Source: Candidatus Aminicenantota bacterium (GTDB lineage: Bacteria; Acidobacteriota; Aminicenantia; Aminicenantales; UBA4085). From it: a DNA stretch of 64,000 bases. The position numbers and the translations under genes were made by a program. The stretch covers positions 190,506-254,505 of the forward strand of contig PLMN01000023.1 of assembly GCA_003141555.1 (NCBI GenBank), given 5' to 3'. The notes beneath the pieces are model-generated. The model searched no databases and was not told the origin of the DNA. It saw only the letters and a list, made by a program, of their open reading frames with translations. Below, piece by piece: positions 1-7,970 of this stretch. Numbering within the stretch: the first letter of the stretch is position 1; each line of letters begins with the position of its first letter.

Positions 1-158
1 TCGTCCTCGACGAAGGGGCTCTCGCCCGCGGGCCCGAGGAAAGGGCGTTTGCCTGGGCCTGGAAAAGCCAGGACTGGGTTCAAAAGCCGGACGCGAGCGT
101 TTTCCAGTCGAGCTCGCACGAGGCCAAAGTCCGGATCGTCGTCACCCCCGGCCGGTAA
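1..158 (+). CDS. C-terminal end of an unidentified protein
   Basis: An open frame enters from the left edge (codons from position 3) and stops at TAA 156-158. The visible end is about 51 residues, rich in Trp and charged residues, ending in a beta-strand-like stretch VRIVVTPGR. Base composition and codon use match the neighbouring genes. The start lies outside the window, so no function can be given. It is followed at once by a palindromic repeat and then converges on the recombinase gene. Confidence 0.5.
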   Translation, partial: VLDEGALARGPEERAFAWAWKSQDWVQKPDASVFQSSSHEAKVRIVVTPGR

Positions 159-160
159 AT

Positions 161-301
161 CGGTGACAGTAACCTGATTTCCTCATTTTCCCTCACTCAA
201 GCCAGGGCATGGCTATGGTGACGGGCAAGCCAATATCCTGACTATCCGCGTGTTGCGTCACGTGTTCCCAAAAGAATACGGAAATCAGGTTACTGTCACC
301 G
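161..301. repeat. REP-like element with perfect 22-bp inverted repeats
   Basis: Positions 161-182 (beginning CGGTGACAGTAACC) are the exact reverse complement of 280-301 (ending GGTTACTGTCACCG), with 97 nt between them. A second copy with the same left arm lies at 23965-24041. The element sits between two convergent genes, a usual place for REP/BIME repeats. The GGTGACA core resembles ends mobilised by REP-associated tyrosine transposases, but no such transposase is in the window. Confidence 0.8.
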
Positions 302-317
302 AATTCGAAGCGAGGAA

Positions 318-1220
318 TCAGGCGCGGGGATGGAACTTGTCGTAGACCCGCCGCAGCCGGTCGCGGCTGACGTGGGTGTAAATCTGCGTCGTCGTGATCT
401 GGCTGTGCCCCAGCATCAGCTGCACCGACCTGAGGTCCGCTCCCCCCTCCAGGAGATGGGTGGCAAAGCTGTGACGCAAGACGTGGGGATGAACCTTAGC
501 CGTAAGCTTGGAGGCCGCGGCGTAGCCCTTCAGCATCTTCCAGAATCCCTGGCGGGTAAACGGCTTGCCGAGCCGCGTCAGGAACAGCGCCTCCGTGGCG
601 CCCCGGAGGAATTTCGGCCGCCCGGATACGAGATATTCGGCGACCGCGTCCACGGCCGCCCCGCCGAGCGGTACGATCCGCTCCTTGCCTCCCTTGCCCC
701 GGCAGAGGACGAAGCTGTCCCGCAGATGCGCGTCCTCGATCCGCAGGCCGACGAGCTCCGAAACGCGCAGCCCCGCGGCGTACATGACCTCGAGCATCGC
801 CCGGTCGCGCAACCCCGGAGGATCGGAGGCGTCGGGCGCGCGGAGGAGCGCCTGCACTTCGCGGACGGTCAGGTATTTGGGCAGCGAGAGCCAGGCCTTG
901 GGCGAGCTCAGGTTCTCGGTCGGGTTCTTCCGGGCCCGCCCGTCGAGGATCAGGAAACGGTAGAAGGCCTTGAGGGTCGAGATCAGGCGGGCGAGCGAAC
1001 GGGCCGACAGGCCGCTCTCGCTCTGGGCGTGGATGAACTTGACAAGGTCCGCTTCCCGGGCCTCGTCCCAGGCTGTCTTTTCCTTGCCCAGGAAGAAGAA
1101 ATATTTGGCGATGTCCCGGCCGTACGCCTGGACGGAGTTGTCGGACAGGGCCTTCTCGATCTTCAGGTAGCCCAGGAACTGGGACCGGATGTCCTCAGGC
1201 CCGGTCGAGGAGGGAGTCAT
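318..1220 (-). CDS. xerD: XerD-type site-specific tyrosine recombinase
   Basis: Cuts and rejoins DNA at dif-like sites to resolve chromosome dimers. The 300-residue length is typical. An N-terminal SAM-like core-binding domain covers about 8-95 and the catalytic domain about 112-290. The full catalytic set is visible: Arg152 (AGLRVSEL), Lys176 (RGKGGKER), His246 and Arg249 (HVLRH), His272 (LGHS) and nucleophile Tyr281 (IYTH). The C-terminal FHPRA is more like XerD than XerC, though the two are hard to separate. Its ATG overlaps the stop of the upstream hydrolase gene by 4 bp, so the two are probably co-transcribed. Confidence 0.88.
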   Translation of the reverse strand: MTPSSTGPEDIRSQFLGYLKIEKALSDNSVQAYGRDIAKYFFFLGKEKTAWDEAREADLVKFIHAQSESGLSARSLARLISTLKAFYRFLILDGRARKNPTENLSSPKAWLSLPKYLTVREVQALLRAPDASDPPGLRDRAMLEVMYAAGLRVSELVGLRIEDAHLRDSFVLCRGKGGKERIVPLGGAAVDAVAEYLVSGRPKFLRGATEALFLTRLGKPFTRQGFWKMLKGYAAASKLTAKVHPHVLRHSFATHLLEGGADLRSVQLMLGHSQITTTQIYTHVSRDRLRRVYDKFHPRA

Positions 1221-1837
1221 TCGAACTCGGGGTTGTTCTCCCGTTCGTGGCCGATCGTGGTGTGCGGGCCGTGTCCGGGAAGGACGAGGGTCTCGTCCGG
1301 CAGGGTCATGAGCTTCTCGCGGATCGACTTCACGAGCTGAGGCCGCGAGCCGCCCGGCAGGTCGGTCCGGCCCACGCCCTCCATGAAGAGCGTGTCGCCC
1401 GACAGGACGAACCCGTCGCCCAGGAGGCTGATACTGCCCGGGGAATGGCCCGGCGTGTGGAGCACGCGGAGCTGGCCGCGGCCGATCCGGATCACGTCCC
1501 CGTCCTTGAGCGTCCTGTCCGCGGGCGGAGAGTCCTTGGCCGCGAGGAACAGGCTGAGCTCGAGCTCCTGGATCTTGCCCAGCATCGGGGCATCCGCGGC
1601 GTGGATCAGGATCGGGGTCCCGAAATGCTCCTTCACGTCCCGGTTCGCCCCGGTGTGGTCCACGTGACCGTGGGTATTGATGAGGAGGACGGGCTTGAGC
1701 TCCCCCTCGGCGATCGCAAGGAAGATCAGCTCGTGGTCGGCGCCGGGATCAATCACGGCGCATTCGCGCGTGGCTTCGCAAACCACGAGATAGCAGTTGG
1801 TCTCGAGCGCCCCGACGACGATGGTCTCGTATCTCAT
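1217..1837 (-). CDS. Metallo-beta-lactamase-fold hydrolase (glyoxalase II-like)
   Basis: A 206-residue single-domain MBL protein. The metal ligands are clear: THGHVDH at 55-61, TPGHS with His131, GDT with Asp148 and PGHG with His189. The compact length, without the glyoxalase II C-terminal helical domain, fits the YcbL/GloB-like hydroxyacylglutathione or general thioester hydrolases. The ATG at 1837 is chosen because the family's N-terminus (YETIVVGALETNCYLV) begins there and a promoter lies just upstream. The frame is open much further upstream but overlaps the divergent methyltransferase gene. It heads a two-gene unit with xerD. Confidence 0.85.
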   Translation of the reverse strand: MRYETIVVGALETNCYLVVCEATRECAVIDPGADHELIFLAIAEGELKPVLLINTHGHVDHTGANRDVKEHFGTPILIHAADAPMLGKIQELELSLFLAAKDSPPADRTLKDGDVIRIGRGQLRVLHTPGHSPGSISLLGDGFVLSGDTLFMEGVGRTDLPGGSRPQLVKSIREKLMTLPDETLVLPGHGPHTTIGHERENNPEFE

Positions 1838-1854
1838 CGCTCTCCCCTGGCGCC

Positions 1855-1884
1855 ATCTTAATGCGAAGCTTCGGGGCAAGTCAA
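1855..1884 (-). promoter_or_regulatory. Sigma-70 promoter of the MBL hydrolase-xerD unit
   Basis: On the minus strand TTGACT (1879-1884) and TAAGAT (1855-1860) are separated by 18 bp and lie about 20 nt before the ATG at 1837. The promoter is divergent from and interleaved with that of the methyltransferase. Confidence 0.6.
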
Positions 1885-1911
1885 CCGGCGGCGGGGGCGG
1901 ACGCGTTATGC

Positions 1912-1917
1912 TATAAT
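1912..1917 (+). promoter_or_regulatory. Extended -10 element of a leaderless methyltransferase transcript
   Basis: TATGCTATAAT contains an extended -10 (TGCTATAAT). Only 7 nt separate the TATAAT from the ATG at 1925, so transcription should start at or beside the start codon. There is no room for a Shine-Dalgarno sequence and no convincing -35. Confidence 0.6.
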
Positions 1918-1924
1918 CCCGGCC

Positions 1925-2719
1925 ATGGACCTCGCGCCCTGGCAGCTCCAGATCGTCAAGCGGTCGCTGAAGAAGAAGGAAAAGATCCGCCTGATCGAAA
2001 AGCGGATCGACGTCGGCCCGGCCGATGTCCTCCTCGACCTCGGCTGCGCCCAGGGCATCCTCAGCCACTTCCTCCGGAAGAAGGGCGGCTGGTGGGTCAG
2101 CACCGACCTCGACTTCGTCAACCTGAAATCCAGCCAGGCCCTGCTCGGGACGCACCTGGTCCAGATGGGCGAAAAAGCCCTCCCCTTCCGAGGCGCGGCC
2201 TTCGACCAGGTCGTCTGCCTCGACTACCTCGAACATGTGGATGACGACGACCTGACCCTGGCCGAGATCGCCCGGACGCTGAAGCCGGGCGGCCGGCTCG
2301 TCCTCGTGACGCCCCATACGGGTCCGCTCTTCCTCCTCCAGAAGATCCGGCCCTGGGTCGGGCTGAAGATGGAATTCTACGGCCACAAGCGCGAAGGCTA
2401 CACCCTCGAGGACCTCGAAGCCAAGCTGTCGGGCGCCGGCCTGCGCCTGACCGCCCACCGGACTTATGCCCGCTTCTTCACCGAGCTCCTCGAGCTCCTC
2501 CTGAACGCGGTCTATGTGAATTTCCTCTCCAAGAAGCCCGAGGCCAAGCTCCGCGACGGCCACATCCGGCCCTCGACCGCGGACGAGTTCGCGACCCAGG
2601 GCAAGGCCTTCAAGCTCTACAAGGTCGTCTATCCGGTCCTCTGGCTGATCTCGCGCCTGGACAAACTCCTCTTCTTCCAGCGGGGCAACGCCATCATCGT
2701 CTGGGCCGTAAAAAAATAA
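1925..2719 (+). CDS. Class I SAM-dependent methyltransferase, membrane-associated C-terminus
   Basis: 264 residues. The SAM-binding motif I is at 36-44 (LLDLGCAQG), followed by the acidic end of strand 2 (STDLDF) and motif II (VVCLDYLEHV), which identify a Methyltransf_11-like Rossmann domain in the first 180 residues. The C-terminal 40 residues contain a hydrophobic stretch (VVYPVLWLISRL) followed by a second one, suggesting membrane contact. The substrate is unknown; lipid-quinone or sugar-lipid methylation are possibilities. The predicted mRNA is leaderless. It is divergent from the MBL gene and followed by a long palindromic repeat. Confidence 0.75.
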   Translation: MDLAPWQLQIVKRSLKKKEKIRLIEKRIDVGPADVLLDLGCAQGILSHFLRKKGGWWVSTDLDFVNLKSSQALLGTHLVQMGEKALPFRGAAFDQVVCLDYLEHVDDDDLTLAEIARTLKPGGRLVLVTPHTGPLFLLQKIRPWVGLKMEFYGHKREGYTLEDLEAKLSGAGLRLTAHRTYARFFTELLELLLNAVYVNFLSKKPEAKLRDGHIRPSTADEFATQGKAFKLYKVVYPVLWLISRLDKLLFFQRGNAIIVWAVKK

Positions 2720-2750
2720 GCCTCCGGAGCCCAAGGCGGAGCGCAGCTAA

Positions 2751-2853
2751 GCGGGTGGCGCCGACCGGGGCGCCCCGCCGGCCGAAGCGAATGGGACCCT
2801 CGTCAGGGTGATGAGCGAGGCCGGTGGGGCTGGTCGGCGACAGGACCCGCAGC
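2751..2853. repeat. Long imperfect palindrome (BIME-like), shared in part with three other loci
   Basis: The left arm 2751-2783 (GCGGGTGGCGCCGACC...) pairs with the right arm 2821-2850 (...GGTCGGCGACAGGACCCGC), and the loop contains a second small hairpin (ACCCT...AGGGT). The last 49 bp (2805-2853) recur at 15464-15512 with one mismatch. The GGGTGGCGCC part of the left arm recurs at about 7101 and 11642, each time just after a gene end. This suggests a dispersed repeat that exists as whole and half copies. It lies between the methyltransferase and the hutH promoter. Confidence 0.7.
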
Positions 2854-2868
2854 AGGTAGCGACGCAAG

Positions 2869-2896
2869 TTGACCCCCGCCCCAATTCTGCTATGAT
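2869..2896 (+). promoter_or_regulatory. Sigma-70 promoter of hutH
   Basis: TTGACC (2869-2874), a 16-bp spacer ending in TGC, and TATGAT (2891-2896) form an extended -10 promoter. A GGGAGGA ribosome binding site follows at 2912-2918, well placed for the ATG at 2924. Confidence 0.75.
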
Positions 2897-2923
2897 AGTT
2901 GTCCTTTATTCGGGAGGATATCC

Positions 2924-4447
2924 ATGGCCATCATTCTTGACGGAACGCATCTCACCATCGAGCAGCTCGCCGCTGTCGCTCGGCAGGGCGAAAAGGTCGA
3001 GCTCCATCCGGAAGCCCTGGAGCGCATCAAGCTTTGCCGGGCGATGCTCGAGGAAAAGGTCCAGGCCCACGAGATCATGTACGGGGTCAACACCGGCATC
3101 GGCGAATTCTCCGAGGTCGTCCTGACCGACGAGCAGGTCAAGGACTTCCAGAAATATCTCATCTACAACCACGCCGCGGGCATCGGCGAACCCGCGCCCA
3201 TCGAGCACGTCCGGGCGGCGATGGCCAGCCGGATCAATGTCCATGCCAAGGGCCGTTCAGGCTGCCGCCCCGAGATCACCCTGACCCTGGCCGCGATGCT
3301 CAACCAGGGCGTCACGCCCGTCGTCTGCCAGAAGGGCTCGGTGGGCGCCTGCGGCGACCTGGCCCCCATGTCCCAGATCGCGCTCCTCCTCATGGGCGAA
3401 GGCGAGGCGTTCTACCAGGGCGAGCGGCTGCCCGGGCACAAAGCGCTCGAGAAGGCCGGCATTCCCATCCCCGGGCTCCAGGCGCGCGACGGCCTGGCCG
3501 CGATCAACGGCTCGAACCTCCTGACCTCCATCAGCGCCCTCGAGCTCTTCGACATCAACCGCTGGCTCAAGCAGGCCGAGATCGCCTGCTCCATGTCGCT
3601 CGAGGCCCTGATCGCCAACCTCAAACCCTACGACGTCCGGCTCCACCGGGAACGCGGCTTCCCGGGCGCGGTCCGGTCGGCCCTGGCCATCATGAAGTGC
3701 ATCCAGGGCAGCGACCTGGCGGCCGGCAAGATCAAAACCAAGGTCCAGGACGCCTATTCGATGCGCTCCACGCCCCAGGTCATCGGCGCGGCCCATGACG
3801 CCGTGGCTTACGCCCGCAAGCAGGTCGAGATCGAGCTCAACGGCGTCGCCGACAACCCGATCTTCCTCCCCGAGCACAAGCTGACCCTGACCGGGGCCAA
3901 TTTCCAGGGCTCGCCCGTGGCCCTGCCCATGGACATGATCAGCGCGGCCGTGACCATGGTCTGCGTCCTCAGCGAACGCCGCCTCAACCGGCTGACCAAC
4001 CCGGCCTTGAGCGTCGGCCTGCCGTCCTTCCTGACGAAGGGGGCCGGCATGTTCTCGGGCATGATGCTCAGCCAGTACACGGCCGACACCCTGATCGTCG
4101 AGCAGCGGATCCTGTCCGCGCCGGCCTCGATCCAGTCCATCCCCGCGGCCGCCGACCAGGAGGATTTCGTCTCGATGGGCATGAACACCGCCCTCAAGAA
4201 CCTCCAGATCCTGGACAACGCCTACGGCGTCCTCGGGATCGAATTCATGGCCGCGGCCCAGGGCCTCGATTTCCGCGAGTTCACCCCCGGCATCGGCGTC
4301 CGGGCGGCGAAAACCGCCATCCGCCGCCACGTCTCCCACCTCGACGTCGACAGGCCTCTCAACGCCGATCACAACATCATGAAGGCCCTGGTCGAGTCGG
4401 GCGAGATCCTCGAGGACGTGGAGAAGGCGGTCGGGTCGCTGGAGTAA
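2924..4447 (+). CDS. hutH: Histidine ammonia-lyase family protein with Ala-Cys-Gly cofactor triad
   Basis: 507 residues, the length of bacterial HutH (PF00221). HutH deaminates histidine to urocanate with an MIO cofactor formed from an Ala-Ser-Gly loop. Here the loop is Ala142-Cys143-Gly144 (GSVGACGDLAP), at the same numbers as in Pseudomonas HutH but with Cys for Ser. Other active-site signatures are kept: YGVNTGIG near 54-61, NHAAG and QEDFVSMG, the last with Phe where HutH usually has His. No hutU, hutI or ftcD lies nearby, so the substrate (His, Tyr, Phe) is uncertain. It has its own promoter and a strong ribosome binding site. Confidence 0.82.
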   Translation: MAIILDGTHLTIEQLAAVARQGEKVELHPEALERIKLCRAMLEEKVQAHEIMYGVNTGIGEFSEVVLTDEQVKDFQKYLIYNHAAGIGEPAPIEHVRAAMASRINVHAKGRSGCRPEITLTLAAMLNQGVTPVVCQKGSVGACGDLAPMSQIALLLMGEGEAFYQGERLPGHKALEKAGIPIPGLQARDGLAAINGSNLLTSISALELFDINRWLKQAEIACSMSLEALIANLKPYDVRLHRERGFPGAVRSALAIMKCIQGSDLAAGKIKTKVQDAYSMRSTPQVIGAAHDAVAYARKQVEIELNGVADNPIFLPEHKLTLTGANFQGSPVALPMDMISAAVTMVCVLSERRLNRLTNPALSVGLPSFLTKGAGMFSGMMLSQYTADTLIVEQRILSAPASIQSIPAAADQEDFVSMGMNTALKNLQILDNAYGVLGIEFMAAAQGLDFREFTPGIGVRAAKTAIRRHVSHLDVDRPLNADHNIMKALVESGEILEDVEKAVGSLE

Positions 4448-4486
4448 AATCTCCCGCCGACGGGACTCGCCGGATGACAAAAATGC

Positions 4487-4492
4487 TATAAT
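4487..4492 (+). promoter_or_regulatory. Extended -10 element of a leaderless GTG-start transcript
   Basis: AATGCTATAAT places a perfect extended -10 six nt before the GTG at 4499. Transcription is predicted to begin at the start codon, giving a leaderless mRNA for the two- or three-gene unit downstream. Confidence 0.6.
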
Positions 4493-4498
4493 CCTCCC

Positions 4499-4924
4499 GT
4501 GGACGCTTTTCTCTCCGCGGACGCAGGCCGCGCTCTTCGCGCTCTGACCGAATTTCCCGGGGCGAAAAGCGTGTCCGGCCTCCTCATCGGCCACAAGCGG
4601 GCCGGACGCTTCTTCGTCGAATCGGTCTTTCCCGCGCCCTCCGGCTTCAAGCCCGGGCCCGGGAATTTCCCCGCCCTCAACGAAATCTTCGGGGGAAGGA
4701 TCATCGGCTTTTTCGTCGCCGGGACGGGGCCGGCGGTTCGGAGGCCGTTCCTCCAGCCTCTCGCCTGCGGGCGACTCCTCCTCGAAATCGGCCGGGGCAA
4801 ATCGAAGAGCGGCGCTTATCGCGCGTTCGCCGTCGATTACGACGGCCGGTTCACGACGGCGCCGATCGCCCTCATTCATGACGAGCCGCCGCGGAAGCGG
4901 CCCGGATACCGGAGGCCGCGATGA
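4499..4924 (+). CDS. Conserved-looking hypothetical protein, possibly MPN/JAB-like
   Basis: 141 residues from a GTG start. I do not recognise the family securely. The segment SGLLIGHKRAGRFFVESVFP resembles the first strands of MPN/JAB-fold proteins, but the metal-binding His-x-His motif is not seen, so a peptidase role is not supported. There is no signal peptide or membrane segment. The stop codon overlaps the ATG of the AMMECR1 gene by 4 bp, so the two are translationally coupled and probably functionally linked. The predicted mRNA is leaderless. Confidence 0.6.
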   Translation: MDAFLSADAGRALRALTEFPGAKSVSGLLIGHKRAGRFFVESVFPAPSGFKPGPGNFPALNEIFGGRIIGFFVAGTGPAVRRPFLQPLACGRLLLEIGRGKSKSGAYRAFAVDYDGRFTTAPIALIHDEPPRKRPGYRRPR

Positions 4925-5487
4925 GCGAATTCCTGGACGACGCCCAAAAGACCACCCTCCTCGGCTTGGCGCGGGACTCCGTCGCCGCGGCCGTTTCAGC
5001 CTCCCGGCCGGCGGTCAAGCCCGCGACGAAGGACCCGATGCTCTTGGCCAAACGGGGCGCGTTCGTCACCCTGAAGGTCGGCGGGGAGCTCCGCGGCTGC
5101 ATCGGATACCCCCTGCCCTACAAGCCCCTGGTCGAAGCCGTGGCCGAGATGGCCGTCGCCGCGGCGACCCAGGACTCCCGCTTCGACCCGATCGGCCCGG
5201 AGGATCTGGCGCGCCTCAATATCGAGATCTCGGTCCTGACCCTTCCCAAAGTCATCGCCGGCATTAAGGACATCGAAGTCGGGAGGCACGGCCTCATCAT
5301 CTCCCAAGGACGACATTCGGGCCTGCTCCTCCCCCAGGTCCCCGAGGAATACGGCTGGGACCTCGAGACCTATCTCCGTCACGGCTGCCTGAAGGCCGGG
5401 CTGCCGCCGAACGCCTGGAAGACGGGCGCCAAGATCGAGACGTTCGAGGCCCAGGTCTTCTCGGAAGGCTTCGGAGCCGAGGTTTGA
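4921..5487 (+). CDS. amrA: AMMECR1-domain protein (AmmeMemoRadiSam system protein A)
   Basis: 188 residues covering one complete AMMECR1 domain (PF01871), with the signature LRGCIGY at 57-63 and the typical KTGAKIETFEAQVF end. Family members are often encoded with a Memo-like protein (AmrB) and a radical SAM protein (AmrS), a linked set of unknown biochemical role. Neither partner is adjacent here; the neighbours are a small hypothetical upstream (ATGA overlap) and a secreted protease downstream (overlap of stop and TTG start). Confidence 0.88.
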   Translation: MSEFLDDAQKTTLLGLARDSVAAAVSASRPAVKPATKDPMLLAKRGAFVTLKVGGELRGCIGYPLPYKPLVEAVAEMAVAAATQDSRFDPIGPEDLARLNIEISVLTLPKVIAGIKDIEVGRHGLIISQGRHSGLLLPQVPEEYGWDLETYLRHGCLKAGLPPNAWKTGAKIETFEAQVFSEGFGAEV

Positions 5488-7094
5488 GCCGTCGCACGCT
5501 CGCCGGGGTTGCGGCCGCCGCAGCCCTGATCCTGCTGGCCGGACTGCCCTTGAGGCCCGACGGCCGGTCCAAGCTTTCGCCCGACCTGCTCAAGGCGATG
5601 ACGGCCGCTTCGGCGACTCTGGTCGCCCCGGTAGCTTCCGTTTCGGATTGCGCTGGGGTGCGCGCTGGGAGCGCCACGGAACAGGGCGGTCTTCTCCACG
5701 TCTGGGTCTATTTCGGCGACAAAGGTATAACCGGCGGCGGAGCCCTTCGAACGGCCCTGGCCGACAGGCGGCAGGAGCTCAGCGCCCACGCCCAATGGCG
5801 GCGCGCAAAGGTCAGGGCCGACGGGAATCTTGTCGATTTCGAAGATCTCCCGGTCCGGACCGACTATACCGACCAGGTCCGGGCCAGGGCGATGCGCGTC
5901 CGGACCGTATCGCGCTGGCTCAACGCACTGAGCGTCGATGCCGCGCCCGACGCGGTCTGGTCGCTGGCCGAGCTCGACGGCGTGGATCATCTCGACGTTG
6001 TCCGCGGCTTCCGCCGGGGAGAAACACCTGATATTCCGGAAACGGATATCTCCCAAAGACAAGCCCCGACGACTCTTGCCGCAACCCGGAACCCCATCTA
6101 CGGAGCGGCGTTCGCCCAGCTCAATCAGATCAACGTCCCGACGCTCCACCTCCAGGGATTGAGCGGGCGGGGCGTCGTCGTCTGCCTGCTCGACGTCGGG
6201 TGCCGCTGGGACCACGAGGTCTTCCGCCTGGCGCGCCTCATCCGCCAATGGGACTTCGTCTTCGGGGACGGCGACGTCCGACAGAATGCGACCGACCCGA
6301 ACGACTATTCGGACGCCCATGGGACCGCCACTTGGTCGCTCCTCGGCGGGTTCAAGTTCGGGACGATGGCCGGCCCGGCCTTCGGAGCGGACATCCTGCT
6401 CGGGAAGACCGAGGTCGGGACGTCCGAAACACCCATCGAGGAGGACTACTGGGCCGCGGGCATCGAATGGGCCGAATCGCTCGGGGCCGAGGTCGTCTCG
6501 TCCTCGCTCGGCTACACGGACTGGTACACGTTCGCCGACATGGACGGGAAGACCGCGGTCACGACGAAGGCCGCCAACAGGGCGGTCAGCCTGGGCGTGG
6601 TCGTGGTCAACGCCGCGGGCAACGAGCGGCGCAACGCCTGGGCCCACATCATCGCCCCGGCCGACGGTCCCGGCGTGATCGCCGTCGGGGCGGTGGATTC
6701 GGCCGGGAAGATCGCCTCCTTCAGCTCGCCCGGCCCGACGGCCGACGGCCGGATCAAGCCCGAAGTCTGCGCCTGGGGAGTCTCCAACCTGGTTGCGGCC
6801 ACGGCGAAGGATGGGAGCGATACCTACGTGACGGGCTCGGGGACGTCCTATGCCACGCCCCTCGTGGCGGGCGTAGCCGCCCTTCTCCTCGAGGCGCACC
6901 CCGACTGGACGCCGATCCAGGTCCGGAACGCCCTCATGAACACGGCCGGGAACGCGGCCGCCCCGAATAACGACTACGGCTGGGGCATCGTCGACGCCCT
7001 CGCCGCGAACTCCTATAAAACGCCTGTCGCGGCGAGGACTGCAAAGCCTGCCCTCGCCGCCTCGGCTTACAAGCCCTCCGCGCGCGTCCGCTGA
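5484..7094 (+). CDS. Secreted S8 subtilisin-like serine protease
   Basis: 536 residues starting at TTG, overlapping the stop of the AMMECR1 gene. An N-terminal hydrophobic signal (AGVAAAAALILLAGLPL) is followed by a propeptide-like region and the subtilase domain from about 225. The triad is Asp237 (LLDVG), His279 (DAHGTATW) and Ser455 (SGTSYATPLVAGVAAL), with the oxyanion Asn in NAAGNER. A His residue replaces the usual Gly-rich context only slightly, so activity is expected. The C-terminal 30 residues are Ala-rich and low complexity. Translational coupling with cytoplasmic amrA is unusual and may reflect only compact packing. Confidence 0.85.
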   Translation: MSRRTLAGVAAAAALILLAGLPLRPDGRSKLSPDLLKAMTAASATLVAPVASVSDCAGVRAGSATEQGGLLHVWVYFGDKGITGGGALRTALADRRQELSAHAQWRRAKVRADGNLVDFEDLPVRTDYTDQVRARAMRVRTVSRWLNALSVDAAPDAVWSLAELDGVDHLDVVRGFRRGETPDIPETDISQRQAPTTLAATRNPIYGAAFAQLNQINVPTLHLQGLSGRGVVVCLLDVGCRWDHEVFRLARLIRQWDFVFGDGDVRQNATDPNDYSDAHGTATWSLLGGFKFGTMAGPAFGADILLGKTEVGTSETPIEEDYWAAGIEWAESLGAEVVSSSLGYTDWYTFADMDGKTAVTTKAANRAVSLGVVVVNAAGNERRNAWAHIIAPADGPGVIAVGAVDSAGKIASFSSPGPTADGRIKPEVCAWGVSNLVAATAKDGSDTYVTGSGTSYATPLVAGVAALLLEAHPDWTPIQVRNALMNTAGNAAAPNNDYGWGIVDALAANSYKTPVAARTAKPALAASAYKPSARVR

Positions 7095-7121
7095 GCCCGG
7101 CGGGTGGCGCCGGGTCATCCT

Positions 7122-7913
7122 TTACTTGGCCTTCTTCTTGGCCTTGACGATCTCGGTTGCGGCTTCCTTCTTGTAGTCCGGATCCTTGGCCGTCGCGGCG
7201 GGCAGGTCGATCGCCTTCTGGTACTCGTCCACGGCCTCTTTGTATTTGTCCATCTCCATGTAGGTCCGGGCGAGCTGGAGGTGGTGCTCGATGAACTCGG
7301 GTTTCAGCTCGGTCGCTTTCTTAAGGGCGGCCGCGGACTCCTCGAACGAGCCTTTGGGGATGCTCCCGAAGAAGATGCTGCCGAACAGCCGCTTGGCCCC
7401 GCCGATTTCGGCGATCGCGCGGTGCCAGCGGCCGAGGGCGTGGTAAGCCAGGTCGTTGTTCGGGTCGAGCTGGATGGCCTTCTCGATCTCGGTCTTGACC
7501 TCCCGGGACATGGCGATCTGCTCCTTCTTGCCGAGGAGGAGCCCATATTGGCCCAGGGCGGCCGAGAGGTAGAAGTGGCCCCAGGTGTCGTTCGGATTAA
7601 GGGCGACCGCCTTGCGGCCGTAAGCCTCCGAATCCTTATAGTACTTCTTCTGCTTGGCCTCGCCTTCCTTGGTCTTGATGTCAGTGAGTTCGCCGATGTC
7701 GAGCATGGCCCGGCAGGCCTTCCAGGCCGCTTCGTAATTGTTCGGGTCGGCCTGAACGGCGGCCAGGTATTCTTCCATGGCCTTGGCGTTGTCGAGCTGG
7801 GTGTAATACTCATCGCCCTTCTTCAGGTGCTCGTCCACGCTCTGGGCGAAGGCGAATCCCGCCGACAAGGCGAAAAAGGCCGCAACAAGGACGAAAATCA
7901 TGCGCTTATTCAT
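7122..7913 (-). CDS. Secreted TPR-repeat protein
   Basis: 263 residues. Signal peptide at 1-23 (IFVLVAAFFALSAGFAFA, cleaved after FAQ), then several tetratricopeptide repeats, for example DEYYTQLDNAKAMEEYLAAVQADPN, KAIQLDPNNDLAYHALG and ARTYMEMDKYKEAVDEYQKA. The C-terminus is Lys-rich (VKAKKKAK). TPR superhelices bind protein partners, here in the periplasm; the partner is unknown. The ATG at 7913 is fixed by a GGAGGG ribosome binding site and by the signal peptide. It converges on the protease gene with 27 bp between them. Confidence 0.8.
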   Translation of the reverse strand: MNKRMIFVLVAAFFALSAGFAFAQSVDEHLKKGDEYYTQLDNAKAMEEYLAAVQADPNNYEAAWKACRAMLDIGELTDIKTKEGEAKQKKYYKDSEAYGRKAVALNPNDTWGHFYLSAALGQYGLLLGKKEQIAMSREVKTEIEKAIQLDPNNDLAYHALGRWHRAIAEIGGAKRLFGSIFFGSIPKGSFEESAAALKKATELKPEFIEHHLQLARTYMEMDKYKEAVDEYQKAIDLPAATAKDPDYKKEAATEIVKAKKKAK

Positions 7914-7941
7914 AATTCCCTCCGGGATGACGGATGGCTTT

Positions 7942-7970
7942 CTTTTATCGGCTTTCGGGGGAAAAGTCAA
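7942..7970 (-). promoter_or_regulatory. Sigma-70 promoter of the TPR gene
   Basis: On the minus strand TTGACT (7965-7970), 17 bp and TAAAAG (7942-7947) lie about 30 nt before the ATG at 7913. The -35 overlaps the last codons of the upstream acyltransferase gene. Confidence 0.65.

Noticed and set aside
330..1340. Long open frame on the plus strand opposite xerD
   Set aside because: High GC content makes long shadow frames; the minus-strand protein has all catalytic residues.
3257..4879. 540-codon open frame opposite hutH
   Set aside because: Asp/Glu/Arg/Gly-rich antisense shadow of a clear lyase gene.
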